Shown: in pieces, positions 26,260 to 34,507 of the stretch
Layout of the letters: each line of letters begins with the position of its first letter
How positions within the stretch are numbered: the stretch's first letter is position 1
Position numbers and translations under genes: made by a program
Source: Tissierellia bacterium
GTDB taxonomy: Bacteria; Bacillota; Clostridia; Tissierellales; Peptoniphilaceae
DNA: 39,034 nt
NCBI GenBank assembly: GCA_030528125.1
Contig: JAUMZM010000013.1
Location: 1 to 39,034 of the forward strand
Reading direction: 5' to 3'
Notes under the pieces: model-generated
What the model saw: only the letters and a program-made list of their open reading frames with translations
Databases searched by the model: none
What the model was told of the DNA's origin: nothing

Positions 26260-27714
26260 TTAATCAAGATGTTTTTTTACTTCTTTAAGTTCTTTTCTAA
26301 GTTTCTCTTTTATTAAATGCTCTGCTGCAATTCCAGGTCTTGTCATGCTTAATGGATCTAGTATTTCATTTAATTCATCTTCTGTTAAAAGCTTATTATC
26401 AAGGATAATATTTCTTATGCTCTTTCCAGTCTTTAGGCTTTCTTTTGCAATATCTGCACTTTTTCTATAACCTATATGTGGAACAAGTGCTGTTACAACT
26501 CCAACAGATATCTCCACGTCTTTTTTGAGTTGTTCGTAATTTGGCTTAATTCCATCTATACAATTTATTCTAAATGTGTTTAGAGCATTTGTTATTATTT
26601 CAATTGTTTCAAATAGTGAATAGAATAGCACTGGTTCAAATGCATTAAGTTCAAGTTGTCCTGCTTCTGAGCACATTGTTATTGTAACATCATTTCCAAT
26701 AACTCTAAATGCAACTTGATTTACAACTTCAGGGATTACAGGATTTACCTTACCTGGCATAATTGAAGAACCATTTTGTCTTGGTGGAAGAATAATATCT
26801 GAAACCATCGTCTTTGGACCGGATCCCATAAGTCTTAGATCTGATGCAATCTTTGAAAGATTTGTAGCAAGGTTCTTATATACTCCAGAAATCTCAACAA
26901 GTGAATCAAGGTTATTTGTAGCATCTATCAAATCTTCTGCCTGAACTAAATCAAATCCTGTAAGCTCAGATATTATAGGAGTTATATTTTCAAAATATAC
27001 TTTGTCTACATTAATTCCTGTTCCAATTGCAGTAGCTCCCATATTTACTTGTCTTATGTTATTTTCTGCAGCTTCTATTCTTTTAAGATCTCTTTTTGCA
27101 ACTGATGCATAAGCGTGAAACTCTTGACCTAATCTTATTGGAACTGCATCTTGAAGCTGAGTTCTTCCCATCTTTAATACATTATCAAATTCCTTAGATT
27201 TTTTTTGAAGACTTTCTATAAAAAGTTCTAACTCTTCTTTGGCTTTTTTTGATAGAACTAATGTGGCAATCTTTCCTGCAGTTGGAAATACATCATTTGT
27301 AGATTGACTCATATTGACATGATCATTGGGATGGACATATTCATAAGTTCCAAGTCCTCCTCCCATCTTCTCATTTGCAATATTTGCAATTACTTCATTT
27401 GCATTCATATTGTGAGTGGTTCCTGCTCCACCTTGAATCATATCTGTTATGAATTGATCTTGATATTCTCCTTTTAGAATTTTTTCACAGGCATAGACAA
27501 TAGCATTCTTTCTATCTTCGTCTAATACTCCTGCCATATTATTTGCAATAGCACAACCTTTTTTTATATTACAAAGTGCTCTTATAAGTTCAGGATGTGT
27601 ATGATTTCCAGTTATTCTAAAATTCTCCATACCTCTTAAACTTTGAACACCATAATAGGCATTAGCTTCAACTTTCTTTTCTCCGATACTATCGGATTCT
27701 AATCTGTATTCCAT
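26260..27714 (-). CDS. aspA: Aspartate ammonia-lyase
   Basis: 484 aa. Deaminates aspartate to fumarate and ammonia, useful to an amino-acid fermenter. It carries GGAGTTHNMNANEV (95-108) and the superfamily signature GSSIMPGKVNP (315-325); the continuation VIPEVVNQ indicates aspartase rather than fumarase (which has TQCEA at this place). It is a single-gene unit with its own promoter and terminator; AAAGAGG precedes the ATG. Confidence 0.92.
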   Translation of the reverse strand: MEYRLESDSIGEKKVEANAYYGVQSLRGMENFRITGNHTHPELIRALCNIKKGCAIANNMAGVLDEDRKNAIVYACEKILKGEYQDQFITDMIQGGAGTTHNMNANEVIANIANEKMGGGLGTYEYVHPNDHVNMSQSTNDVFPTAGKIATLVLSKKAKEELELFIESLQKKSKEFDNVLKMGRTQLQDAVPIRLGQEFHAYASVAKRDLKRIEAAENNIRQVNMGATAIGTGINVDKVYFENITPIISELTGFDLVQAEDLIDATNNLDSLVEISGVYKNLATNLSKIASDLRLMGSGPKTMVSDIILPPRQNGSSIMPGKVNPVIPEVVNQVAFRVIGNDVTITMCSEAGQLELNAFEPVLFYSLFETIEIITNALNTFRINCIDGIKPNYEQLKKDVEISVGVVTALVPHIGYRKSADIAKESLKTGKSIRNIILDNKLLTEDELNEILDPLSMTRPGIAAEHLIKEKLRKELKEVKKHLD

Positions 27715-27754
27715 TTATAACCTCTTTTCTTATGTAAACGATTTATCCAACTCC

Positions 27755-27782
27755 ATTATAACAATCTGATATTTTTATTCAA
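27755..27782 (-). promoter_or_regulatory. aspA promoter
   Basis: Minus strand: -35 TTGAAT (27777-27782), 16-nt spacer and an extended -10 TGTTATAAT ending at 27755. A partial cre-like sequence (TGTAAACG core read on the plus strand, 27733-27740) lies in the leader, which could allow CcpA roadblock control; its right half does not match. Confidence 0.7.
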
Positions 27783-27839
27783 GACTAATCAAATTCAAAC
27801 TTATTCATTATCTTTAGTAAATATATATTATTAAGATAT

Positions 27840-27884
27840 TTTATAAAAAAGATCACAATAAACTTTATAAAGCTTATTGCAATC
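27840..27884 (-). terminator. Terminator of the tsa operon
   Basis: A 15-bp stem with G-U pairs (GATTGCAATAAGCTT / AAGTTTATTGTGATC) 13 nt beyond the tsaD stop, followed on the minus strand by TTTTTTATAAAA. Confidence 0.75.
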
Positions 27885-27897
27885 CTATAATTTTATA

Positions 27898-28908
27898 TTA
27901 AAGCTCGAGATTTGGATAAACTTTTAGGTAATTATCGCTTTTTTCGCCTTCTCTATAATTTAAATATCCTGCCATTGCTATCATTGCGGCATTATCTGTG
28001 CATAGTATATTTGAAGGATAGTAGAAGTTTATGCCTTTTTGTTCACATTTTTCTTTTAAAGTTTCTCGAAGTGTGCTATTTGCTGCAACTCCTCCACTTA
28101 TTGCAAAATCTTTATAACCTGTTTCATCCATTAATCTCATTGATTTTTCTACTAATACATCTATAACCGCTTGTTGGAAGCTTGCTGCTACATCTTCTTT
28201 AACTATTTCTTCATTTTTTTGTTTGCTGTTATTGATGTAGTTTAGAACTGCTGTTTTTAGTCCAGAAAATGAGAAATCATAGCTATCTTTTTCTAGCATT
28301 ACTCTTGGAAAATCTATGGCTTTTGGATTTCCTATTTTGGATAATTTATCTATCTTAGGTCCCCCGGGATATCCTAATCCAATGCTTCTTGCAATCTTAT
28401 CAAAGCTTTCTCCTGCTGCATCATCTCTTGTTTTTCCAACTACTTCATAATGTGTGTAATCTTTTACAACACATAGATATGTGTGTCCTCCGCTTACAAC
28501 TAATGTTACAAATGGTGGCCTTAAGCTTGGATTACTTAGATAATTTGCACATATATGTCCTTGCATGTGGTTTACTCCGATTAAATCCTTACCTGTAGCA
28601 AGTGATAAGCCTTTTGCTGCTGAAATTCCAACAAGTAGTGCTCCTATAAGTCCAGGTCCTTTTGTAACTGCTATTAGATCTAGGTCATCGTAAGATATAT
28701 TTGCATCTTTTAGTGCTTTATCTATTAGTGGATTTATAGCTTCAAGATGCTTTCTTGATGCTATCTCTGGTACAACTCCACCAAATTCTTTGTGAATATC
28801 AATCTGTGATGAAATTAGATTGACTAATACTTCTCTTTCATTTTTTAGGATAGAGACTGATGATTCATCACAACTTGTCTCTATTCCCATTGTATAAAAA
28901 TCTTTCAT
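27898..28908 (-). CDS. tsaD: tRNA threonylcarbamoyladenosine transferase TsaD
   Basis: 336 aa. Catalytic subunit that moves threonylcarbamoyl to A37 of ANN-decoding tRNAs, with TsaB and TsaE. N-terminal MGIETSCDESS (7-17), metal ligands in HMQGH (His-114, His-118), VSGGHTYL and the C-terminal CTDNAAMIA. Last gene of the operon, overlapping rimI by 4 nt. Confidence 0.97.
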   Translation of the reverse strand: MKDFYTMGIETSCDESSVSILKNEREVLVNLISSQIDIHKEFGGVVPEIASRKHLEAINPLIDKALKDANISYDDLDLIAVTKGPGLIGALLVGISAAKGLSLATGKDLIGVNHMQGHICANYLSNPSLRPPFVTLVVSGGHTYLCVVKDYTHYEVVGKTRDDAAGESFDKIARSIGLGYPGGPKIDKLSKIGNPKAIDFPRVMLEKDSYDFSFSGLKTAVLNYINNSKQKNEEIVKEDVAASFQQAVIDVLVEKSMRLMDETGYKDFAISGGVAANSTLRETLKEKCEQKGINFYYPSNILCTDNAAMIAMAGYLNYREGEKSDNYLKVYPNLEL

Positions 28909-29342
28909 TCTACCTCTCTTGTCATTGTATAAGCATCTTCGTTTATATAACTATAATAATTCTTTCTTATTCCTCTTTTTACAAATCCGTATTTCTCGTA
29001 AAGATTTATTGCAACTTCGTTTGTAACTCTAACTTCTAGAGAAATCTTTTTTACACCTTTATTATCGCAATATTTTATATAATGATTTATAAGCTCTTCA
29101 CCAAGACCTTGTCCTCGGTACTCTTTTTTTATAGCAATTGTATCAAGTTCCGATTCATCTATTACAAATCTTGATATATAAAATCCTACGATTATTCCTT
29201 CTTTTTCTAGGACGAAATGTTTTGTAAGCTTGTTATTTAACAATTCGTTTACTAGTATTTTCTTACTCCATGGTTCAAAAAATGACTCGTTTTCTATTTC
29301 ATATACTCTATCAATATCATAGCAAGTCATTTCTCTTATCAT
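28905..29342 (-). CDS. rimI: GNAT acetyltransferase, RimI type
   Basis: 145-aa GNAT domain with the acetyl-CoA loop RGQGLGEEL (about 75-83) and the C-terminal NLYEKYGF. RimI acetylates the N-terminus of ribosomal protein S18 in E. coli; in Firmicutes it is commonly between tsaB and tsaD, as here. Four-nt overlaps with both neighbours. Confidence 0.88.
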   Translation of the reverse strand: MIREMTCYDIDRVYEIENESFFEPWSKKILVNELLNNKLTKHFVLEKEGIIVGFYISRFVIDESELDTIAIKKEYRGQGLGEELINHYIKYCDNKGVKKISLEVRVTNEVAINLYEKYGFVKRGIRKNYYSYINEDAYTMTREVE

Positions 29343-29998
29343 TTTTTTCTATCTCTTTCTGCTTGGCTTTTTCTCATATAGTTTGGAGTTATAGAAAATA
29401 CATCTTCATATTCTTTCATTTCATCTGCTAATCTTACAATTGATTTTCCAATACAATTGTCATAATTATATCCTAGTACTTTTGCGTCATTAAAATTATC
29501 TTTGTATTTTTTTGAAACTTCTCCTATAAGGATTTTCTCACCTTCATATTCATTTACAAGCTTTGAAAAATCCTCTATTTTGTATAGATCTTCTTTTATT
29601 ATCTCTTTTTTGTCATAGCCTTTATACATTGCTCCATAGATTCTATTGCTTCTTGCATCAATCATTGAAACTGTGTATTTATCTGTTGAAGCATTTAAAG
29701 CTAGGGCTTTAAGTGTGCTTATAGATACTATTGGCTTGTTATTTACTTGCGCCAAAGTCTTTGCAACAGTCATTCCTATTCTTAATCCTGTAAATGATCC
29801 AGGTCCTTTAGCTATTGCAAATAGATCTATATCTTTTATGCTAAGTCCCAACAAATCAAGTAATGTCTCAATCATTGGAACTAGGGATTCTGAGTGTGTT
29901 TTTTGTTGATTTACATTGAAATCTCCTATAATTTTGTCATCTTCTAATATTGTAACTGTAGAAATCATAGTAGATGTATCAATTGCCAATATTCTCAT
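29339..29998 (-). CDS. tsaB: TsaB, scaffold subunit of tRNA t6A synthesis
   Basis: 219 aa of the ASKHA fold, shorter than TsaD and without its metal site. Typical N-terminus ILAIDTST and the KGPGSFTGLRIGM block (about 65-77). It binds TsaD and TsaE. It overlaps tsaE by 20 nt. Confidence 0.94.
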   Translation of the reverse strand: MRILAIDTSTMISTVTILEDDKIIGDFNVNQQKTHSESLVPMIETLLDLLGLSIKDIDLFAIAKGPGSFTGLRIGMTVAKTLAQVNNKPIVSISTLKALALNASTDKYTVSMIDARSNRIYGAMYKGYDKKEIIKEDLYKIEDFSKLVNEYEGEKILIGEVSKKYKDNFNDAKVLGYNYDNCIGKSIVRLADEMKEYEDVFSITPNYMRKSQAERDRKK

Positions 29999-30428
29999 TG
30001 ATCTCTATCCCCCTTTTTGTATTTTTTTCTATAATTATTTCTCTTTCATTTTCGCTAAGTTTTTTTATTTCAATATTTATCATATCATCTGGCATATAGC
30101 TTTCTGCCTTATTGGACCATTCTATAAATGTTATTTCATCTTGTGGATAAAGATATGTTTCAAAATCTATATCTAATATCTGATCTTCATCTTCTAGTCT
30201 ATAAAGATCTAGATGATATATCCTAATATCTCCATCATATATATTTACAAGTGCAAATGTAGGACTTACTATATCTGATTTCACATTCATATATTTTCCT
30301 ATTTTTTGCACAAGGGTAGTCTTACCTGCTCCAAGATCCCCTATTAGATTTACTACATCTGATGGTTTTAAATTTTCTTTTAATTTATATGCGAATTTTT
30401 CTAATTCATTAATACTATTTATTTTCAT
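29979..30428 (-). CDS. tsaE: TsaE, ATPase of tRNA t6A synthesis
   Basis: 149-aa P-loop protein: Walker A GDLGAGKTT (about 31-39), HLDLYRLED and FIEWSNKA are typical of TsaE. It drives cycling of the TsaB-TsaD complex. First gene of the operon; GGTGAT lies just before the ATG and a TATAAT (30444-30449, minus) about 16 nt upstream is the likely -10 box, without a clear -35. Confidence 0.95.
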   Translation of the reverse strand: MKINSINELEKFAYKLKENLKPSDVVNLIGDLGAGKTTLVQKIGKYMNVKSDIVSPTFALVNIYDGDIRIYHLDLYRLEDEDQILDIDFETYLYPQDEITFIEWSNKAESYMPDDMINIEIKKLSENEREIIIEKNTKRGIEINENIGN

Positions 30429-30483
30429 TCTATCACCAAAGCTATTATACTATTAAAATTTTATTTATCTTGTAAACAAGAAA

Positions 30484-30505
30484 CCCAAAACTATAAAGTT
30501 TTGGG
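30484..30505 (-). terminator. Terminator after ribU
   Basis: CCCAAAAC / GTTTTGGG perfect 8-bp stem, 6-nt loop, followed on the minus strand by TTTCTTGTTT. Confidence 0.8.
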
Positions 30506-30537
30506 CGAGTCAATTCTTACTATTTATTTTTATTGCT

Positions 30538-31140
30538 TTATCTTTTAAGTATGGGAGATACTTTTTTATAAAGAATCGTAGTAACCGACAGTTCTATAAT
30601 TCCTTTGCATAAATTAAACGGAACAACTGCTGCAATCATCAATGTGAAATAGCTTGTTACAAATGAATTCAATCCTGAAGTCATCTCAACAAATGCGCTC
30701 ATTGGTATTCCCATGATCTTTCCATAAAGTGGGAATATTACAAAAGCATTAGATAATGTAGCTGCTGCTGTCATGCAAATAAGTCCTACTGCCATTGCTA
30801 TAATTGCTGTTCTCATTGTTTTGTTTCTTCTATAGATAACTGAAGAAACTATTATAAATATAGAACCTACAATGAAATTGGAAAGTTCTCCAACTCCTGC
30901 TGTTGTAGTCTTAGTTAGATTTAATAAGCATTTTATAAATTCTACTGCAACACCTGCAACTGGACCAAGTGCAAATCCTCCAATCAATGCTGGAACATCT
31001 CCTAGGTCAACTTTCATAAATGGTGGTGCAAATGGCAATGGAATTTGTATAAATAGCAATAAGTATGCCATTGCTCCTAAGATTGCAACTTTTACCAACT
31101 TAGTCGTACTAATAACACTTCTTTGGGTTTTATCTGTCAT
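30538..31140 (-). CDS. ribU: Riboflavin ECF transporter S component
   Basis: 200-aa membrane protein with about six helices. The N-terminal AxxxALLxxI-like region (VAILGAMAYLLLFIQIPLPF) and LGDVPALIGGFALGP are typical of RibU. It binds riboflavin and works with the shared EcfT/A/A' module, which is not in the window. An FMN riboswitch directly upstream supports the substrate. The ATG has AGGAGGA, which the riboswitch can hide. Confidence 0.95.
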   Translation of the reverse strand: MTDKTQRSVISTTKLVKVAILGAMAYLLLFIQIPLPFAPPFMKVDLGDVPALIGGFALGPVAGVAVEFIKCLLNLTKTTTAGVGELSNFIVGSIFIIVSSVIYRRNKTMRTAIIAMAVGLICMTAAATLSNAFVIFPLYGKIMGIPMSAFVEMTSGLNSFVTSYFTLMIAAVVPFNLCKGIIELSVTTILYKKVSPILKR

Positions 31141-31199
31141 CTCTTCCTCCTGAAATTTCTGGGCAATAAAATAAGCCCGCTATTCAGGGCCGATTAAAG

Positions 31200-31310
31200 A
31201 ATATCTTCTCTCATCCAGACTATACTGTCGGTGATGGAATTTCGCCATCTCAGTGTTAACTCGCGGACTATAACCGCCGGTGAGGATTTACACCTCGCCC
31301 TGAAGATATT
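31200..31310 (-). promoter_or_regulatory. FMN riboswitch (RFN element)
   Basis: The minus strand carries the conserved RFN core (AGGGCGAGGTG, CCTCACCGGCGGT, GATGGCGAAATTCC, GTCTGGATGAGAGAAG). P1 pairs AATATCTTC (31302-31310) with GAAGATATT (31200-31208). The expression platform lies between 31200 and the ribU start: CCCTGAA (31183-31189) can pair either with TTCAGGG of the aptamer 5' end or with TTCAGG of the ribosome binding site. It should turn ribU off when FMN is plentiful, at the level of translation. Confidence 0.95.
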
Positions 31311-31313
31311 ATT

Positions 31314-31342
31314 ATTATATTCCAACTTAGTTTGTTTGTCAA
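31314..31342 (-). promoter_or_regulatory. ribU promoter (consensus)
   Basis: Minus strand TTGACA (31337-31342), 17-nt spacer, TATAAT (31314-31319): a full consensus sigma-A promoter. The start is predicted near 31307, inside the 5' strand of riboswitch P1, so the aptamer begins at the transcript end. Confidence 0.88.
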
Positions 31343-31349
31343 CTTCTTG

Positions 31350-31997
31350 TCAATTTTTATTTAATGCCCCACCAATACAGGCATTTATAAATTCTTCGCT
31401 CTCACAAATCTTATATCCATGGAATTTCTTTACAAGAAGAACTTCTGCTTCTGTTTTTTCTACATTACTGGAATTTTTCAAACTATCAAAGTAAACAGAA
31501 TCCAAATCGGCACTATAATCTAGGTCATTATATATTTTCATGTAATTGACATTTGAAATCTCTGCGATTATATAGATACCATTTTTGCTTTCTTTTACAG
31601 ATACAATCTTTGCATCCAAATTATAAAAAGCACTTTTTAGAAATTCATCTTGAACACTTTTATCATCGCTATAATATTTTGCCATAGTCTGAGAAACTTC
31701 ATCCATCTTATCAAAAATCTTCTCTTCTTTTGATATATTGGCTTCTTTTATGGCCTCTATTCCGCTATTAAAAGTCTCTTCTGGAGATTTCTTAGTAACT
31801 GTAAATGCAATTAAAGCTATCACAAATATAAAGAAAACATACACAAGTCCCTTATTATTTCTTCTTTTTCTTCTGATATTATATCTTCTTCGTGGACTTG
31901 TTTTTCGATATTTCTTATTTTTGTGGGGATTATTTAATTTTCTATTTTGGTTTTTATTAGCGTAAAATCTTTCGCTACGTTTTTCTTGCCTTTTCAT
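31350..31997 (-). CDS. Unknown single-pass membrane protein with basic N-terminus
   Basis: 215 aa. The first 50 residues are very rich in Lys, Arg and Asn (a cytoplasmic tail), followed by one membrane helix (about 51-67) and an outward domain of about 145 aa with no motif I recognise. The ATG has AGGAG upstream. It ends 8 nt before the -35 of ribU and no terminator lies between, so read-through into the riboswitch is possible. It is divergent from the 32052-32936 gene. Confidence 0.6.
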   Translation of the reverse strand: MKRQEKRSERFYANKNQNRKLNNPHKNKKYRKTSPRRRYNIRRKRRNNKGLVYVFFIFVIALIAFTVTKKSPEETFNSGIEAIKEANISKEEKIFDKMDEVSQTMAKYYSDDKSVQDEFLKSAFYNLDAKIVSVKESKNGIYIIAEISNVNYMKIYNDLDYSADLDSVYFDSLKNSSNVEKTEAEVLLVKKFHGYKICESEEFINACIGGALNKN

Positions 31998-32008
31998 GAA
32001 ATCTCCTT

Positions 32009-32037
32009 TGGTTATTTTTACCCCATTTGTTATAATA
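32009..32037 (+). promoter_or_regulatory. Promoter of the 32052-32936 membrane protein gene
   Basis: -35 TTGGTT (32009-32014), 17-nt spacer, extended -10 TGTTATAAT ending at 32037. It leaves an extremely short leader of about 8 nt. Confidence 0.6.
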
Positions 32038-32051
32038 ATATCGGTGATACT

Positions 32052-32936
32052 ATGAAAAAATCTAAAAATTTCTATATTATAGATATATTAATGATTATAT
32101 CATTGATATTTCTAATCTTTACAAGGACAAGTAAACAATTAATACAACCCGATCTTTTGACTATGAGCTTTCTAGGATATGTAATATGTTATTTTGCCAT
32201 ATTTTTAAATAACAAAAAGGAAAATAGCTTTATTTTATTCTTACCACTTATAGTAGTTTCTATTATTGATATGTTTTTCATACATGGAATTGATCTTTTC
32301 AATAACAATGAAATTTTAAAAGATATATTATCATATTTAGAAAAAAACTACTCTCTTCTTCTTATAATTTTGGTATTTTTTATAATAGATAGAGTATTTG
32401 TAAAATTAATAGGAAGATATTTTCTAATTGCTCTTGGAACTATAGCTCTTATAGTGTCTTTATGTACGCAAATTTTTGAAAAGCCAGCTTTTCTAGTAGA
32501 TTATTCTGAAATATTAAAGCTATTTTTCTTATATACTTTATTTTCAAATATGAATATAAAGAATGTAGATAAATCAAAATATAGAATCGGATTATTCTTA
32601 TCTGTATTTCTTCTAATAGCTGAAGTCTTTATGGCTAAGAAATATTTCTTTTACAAATTAGATCTTCCTTTCTCTATGATATTAATTTACTATTTTGTAT
32701 TTAAGCTTATATGTAGCAATGTAGACAAAATAGGCTTATCAAAATATTATTTTATGTCTTTGTTATATCTTTTCCCGATGGTTTCAAATATACTATTTAG
32801 ATTTGATATAATCTCTACTATGAAAAACAAGATTGCAACTTTTATAGTCTTATTTTTCTTATCTATTATATTTGAACAACTTCATATTTTTATTTTGGAC
32901 TATATGTTTTTTGGGGTTCACAAGAAAAAAAGATAG
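32052..32936 (+). CDS. Unknown polytopic membrane protein
   Basis: 294 aa from the ATG at 32052, preceded by GGTGAT and an extended -10 promoter. An in-frame start at 31947 would overlap the divergent gene and the promoter and is rejected. There are about eight or nine hydrophobic segments and few charged loops. I do not recognise the family. Its last codons form part of the bidirectional terminator shared with the sigma factor gene. Confidence 0.6.
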   Translation: MKKSKNFYIIDILMIISLIFLIFTRTSKQLIQPDLLTMSFLGYVICYFAIFLNNKKENSFILFLPLIVVSIIDMFFIHGIDLFNNNEILKDILSYLEKNYSLLLIILVFFIIDRVFVKLIGRYFLIALGTIALIVSLCTQIFEKPAFLVDYSEILKLFFLYTLFSNMNIKNVDKSKYRIGLFLSVFLLIAEVFMAKKYFFYKLDLPFSMILIYYFVFKLICSNVDKIGLSKYYFMSLLYLFPMVSNILFRFDIISTMKNKIATFIVLFFLSIIFEQLHIFILDYMFFGVHKKKR

Positions 32937-32965
32937 CCTAGATTACAAATCTAAGCTATCTTTTT
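32927..32965. terminator. Bidirectional terminator shared by two convergent genes
   Basis: AAAAAGATAGC / GCTATCTTTTT plus an inner AGATT/AATCT pair. It covers the stop codons of both the membrane protein gene (+) and the sigma factor gene (-), which end only 27 nt apart. Confidence 0.85.
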
Positions 32966-33959
32966 ATTCTTCGCTATATTCTTTTAGTTTCTCTAGTGCT
33001 TGATTTTCTATTTGTCTTATTCTCTCTCTTGAAAGATCATAAATCTTTCCTATTTCTTCAAGAGTCTTAGGCTTTTCATTATCAAGCCCATATCTATAAA
33101 TTATTATTTGTTTTTCTCTATCTGTAAGCTGATCTAGTGCATACATAAGTGACATTTCCATATCTTTTTCAAGAATCTGATCGTCTACTGCCATTGAATC
33201 ATCACCTACCATATCCATAAGCTCATCTCCTGTAGAATCTTCGCTGTCTAGATTGATATTAAGTGATGTTGAATTGACTTGATTTCTATTTATAAGGAAA
33301 AGATCATCCGCCTGCTTTTTGTTTATTCCTTCTTTTTTCAAAATCTCATAGATTTCTTTTTCGCTTGCTTCAGGATTTGCCTTTAGTATTTGCTTAAGCT
33401 TATTTAGTTTTAAGTATTTACCGGCAGGTATTCTTATTGTATGTCCTTCCTTATTAATTGCCTTTCTAATGGCTTTATCAATCCATTTGTATGCATAGGT
33501 TGTAAATTTATAACCTAAAGTTGTATCAAACTTCTCTGCTGCCCTTATCATTCCTAGCATGCCTGATTGGACCAAATCTTCAAGCTCCAAATCATTTCCA
33601 TGTGATTTGTAAAAGTAAGATGCTCTGCTTCTTACAAGTCCTTGGTTTTTGTCTACAAGGGCTGATAGAGCTTGTTGATTTCCCTGTTGGAATTGATAAA
33701 CTATCTCTTCATTTGTAAGATCTGATAGTTTCATCATATCCTTTCTTTCTACTCTTGCTAAGAAAGCTGCAGGTCTTATTGTAAGATCTGTTGTCTGTTT
33801 CAAATAATCATCAAGTTCTTCTTTTTCTGACAAGTCCAATCCTTCATACAAATCTATCATCTCTTCTACAGATAATTCTTCCTTTTCAAAGAAATTTCTA
33901 AGTTTGTTTAGGACTACCTCGTCATTGAAATCTATCTTATCAAAATCTATTTTATCCAT
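32964..33959 (-). CDS. Sigma-70 family RNA polymerase sigma factor, not canonical RpoD
   Basis: 331 aa. Region 2 (about 105-170, with LEDLVQSGMLGMIRAAEKFD and FTTYAYKW), region 3 (GHTIRIPAG, about 172-240) and region 4 (about 265-328, with LTDREKQII and SRERIRQIENQALEKL) are clear. The -35 recognition helix is like that of RpoD. In region 2.4 the E. coli positions W433, Q437 and T440 are Lys-158, Lys-162 and Arg-165. The N-terminus lacks a recognisable region 1.2. I infer an alternative sigma factor. It is the last gene after yacP, 26 nt away, with AGGAG. Confidence 0.85.
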   Translation of the reverse strand: MDKIDFDKIDFNDEVVLNKLRNFFEKEELSVEEMIDLYEGLDLSEKEELDDYLKQTTDLTIRPAAFLARVERKDMMKLSDLTNEEIVYQFQQGNQQALSALVDKNQGLVRSRASYFYKSHGNDLELEDLVQSGMLGMIRAAEKFDTTLGYKFTTYAYKWIDKAIRKAINKEGHTIRIPAGKYLKLNKLKQILKANPEASEKEIYEILKKEGINKKQADDLFLINRNQVNSTSLNINLDSEDSTGDELMDMVGDDSMAVDDQILEKDMEMSLMYALDQLTDREKQIIIYRYGLDNEKPKTLEEIGKIYDLSRERIRQIENQALEKLKEYSEE

Positions 33960-33985
33960 AAAACCATCTCCTATTAGAGTGAAAT

Positions 33986-34507
33986 TTATTCTATTTTTTT
34001 ACCAATTTTATCAAGTTTATCTAAAACCTCTTGTGAAAGAGGAAATGCTTTCTTATTAGTTATGTGATCTGACTTTTTGGCCCTTCTTATTGTCTTTCTT
34101 TTTGCTTCAAGTTCTGCTCTTAGCTCATTTGCTGTAATCCTTATAGCTCCTCTTTCAAGTGCTAGTTGTTGGATTTGGTTATCACCTGTTGCAACTCTTA
34201 CATTTTCTCTTCTTGCAAGTCTATGGATTTCTTTTTCTATAAAGCTATCTGCTGTTTGGTAAGCTTTTGTATAAACTATAGTTACATTAGCTCTTTTCTC
34301 GTATTTTTCTCTTATGCCTTTTTCTTTATACGCATCAAATACGACTATTACTTTTTCTGCGCTTAAAGACGAGAATTCTGCCATGTCTTCTACAAGCTTA
34401 TATCTTGCATCTTCTAGAGAATGTTTCTTTATTTTTATAAGATTTGGCCATGAATTTATTATGTTATACCCATCTACGTATAAATAATTCTTTTTTTTCC
34501 TAACCAT
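33986..34507 (-). CDS. yacP: YacP/Rae1-family NYN-domain ribonuclease
   Basis: 173 aa from the ATG at 34507, like B. subtilis YacP (Rae1, 170 aa), a ribosome-associated mRNA endonuclease. Acidic residues of the PIN-like site are in YVDGYN, VFDAY, TADSFIEKE and TGDNQIQ. The start overlaps the rlmB stop by 8 nt (ATGGTTAG); an earlier start at 34540 would reach further into rlmB. A basic C-terminal region (KRKTIRRAKK) may hold the ribosome or RNA. Confidence 0.88.
   Translation of the reverse strand: MVRKKKNYLYVDGYNIINSWPNLIKIKKHSLEDARYKLVEDMAEFSSLSAEKVIVVFDAYKEKGIREKYEKRANVTIVYTKAYQTADSFIEKEIHRLARRENVRVATGDNQIQQLALERGAIRITANELRAELEAKRKTIRRAKKSDHITNKKAFPLSQEVLDKLDKIGKKIE

Noticed and set aside
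26260-27714. Class II fumarase instead of aspartase
   Set aside because: After the GSSIMPGKVNP signature the sequence VIPEVVNQ is the aspartase pattern.
31947-32051. Longer start for the plus-strand membrane protein
   Set aside because: It would run through the promoter and the first codons of the divergent gene; the ATG at 32052 has GGTGAT upstream.
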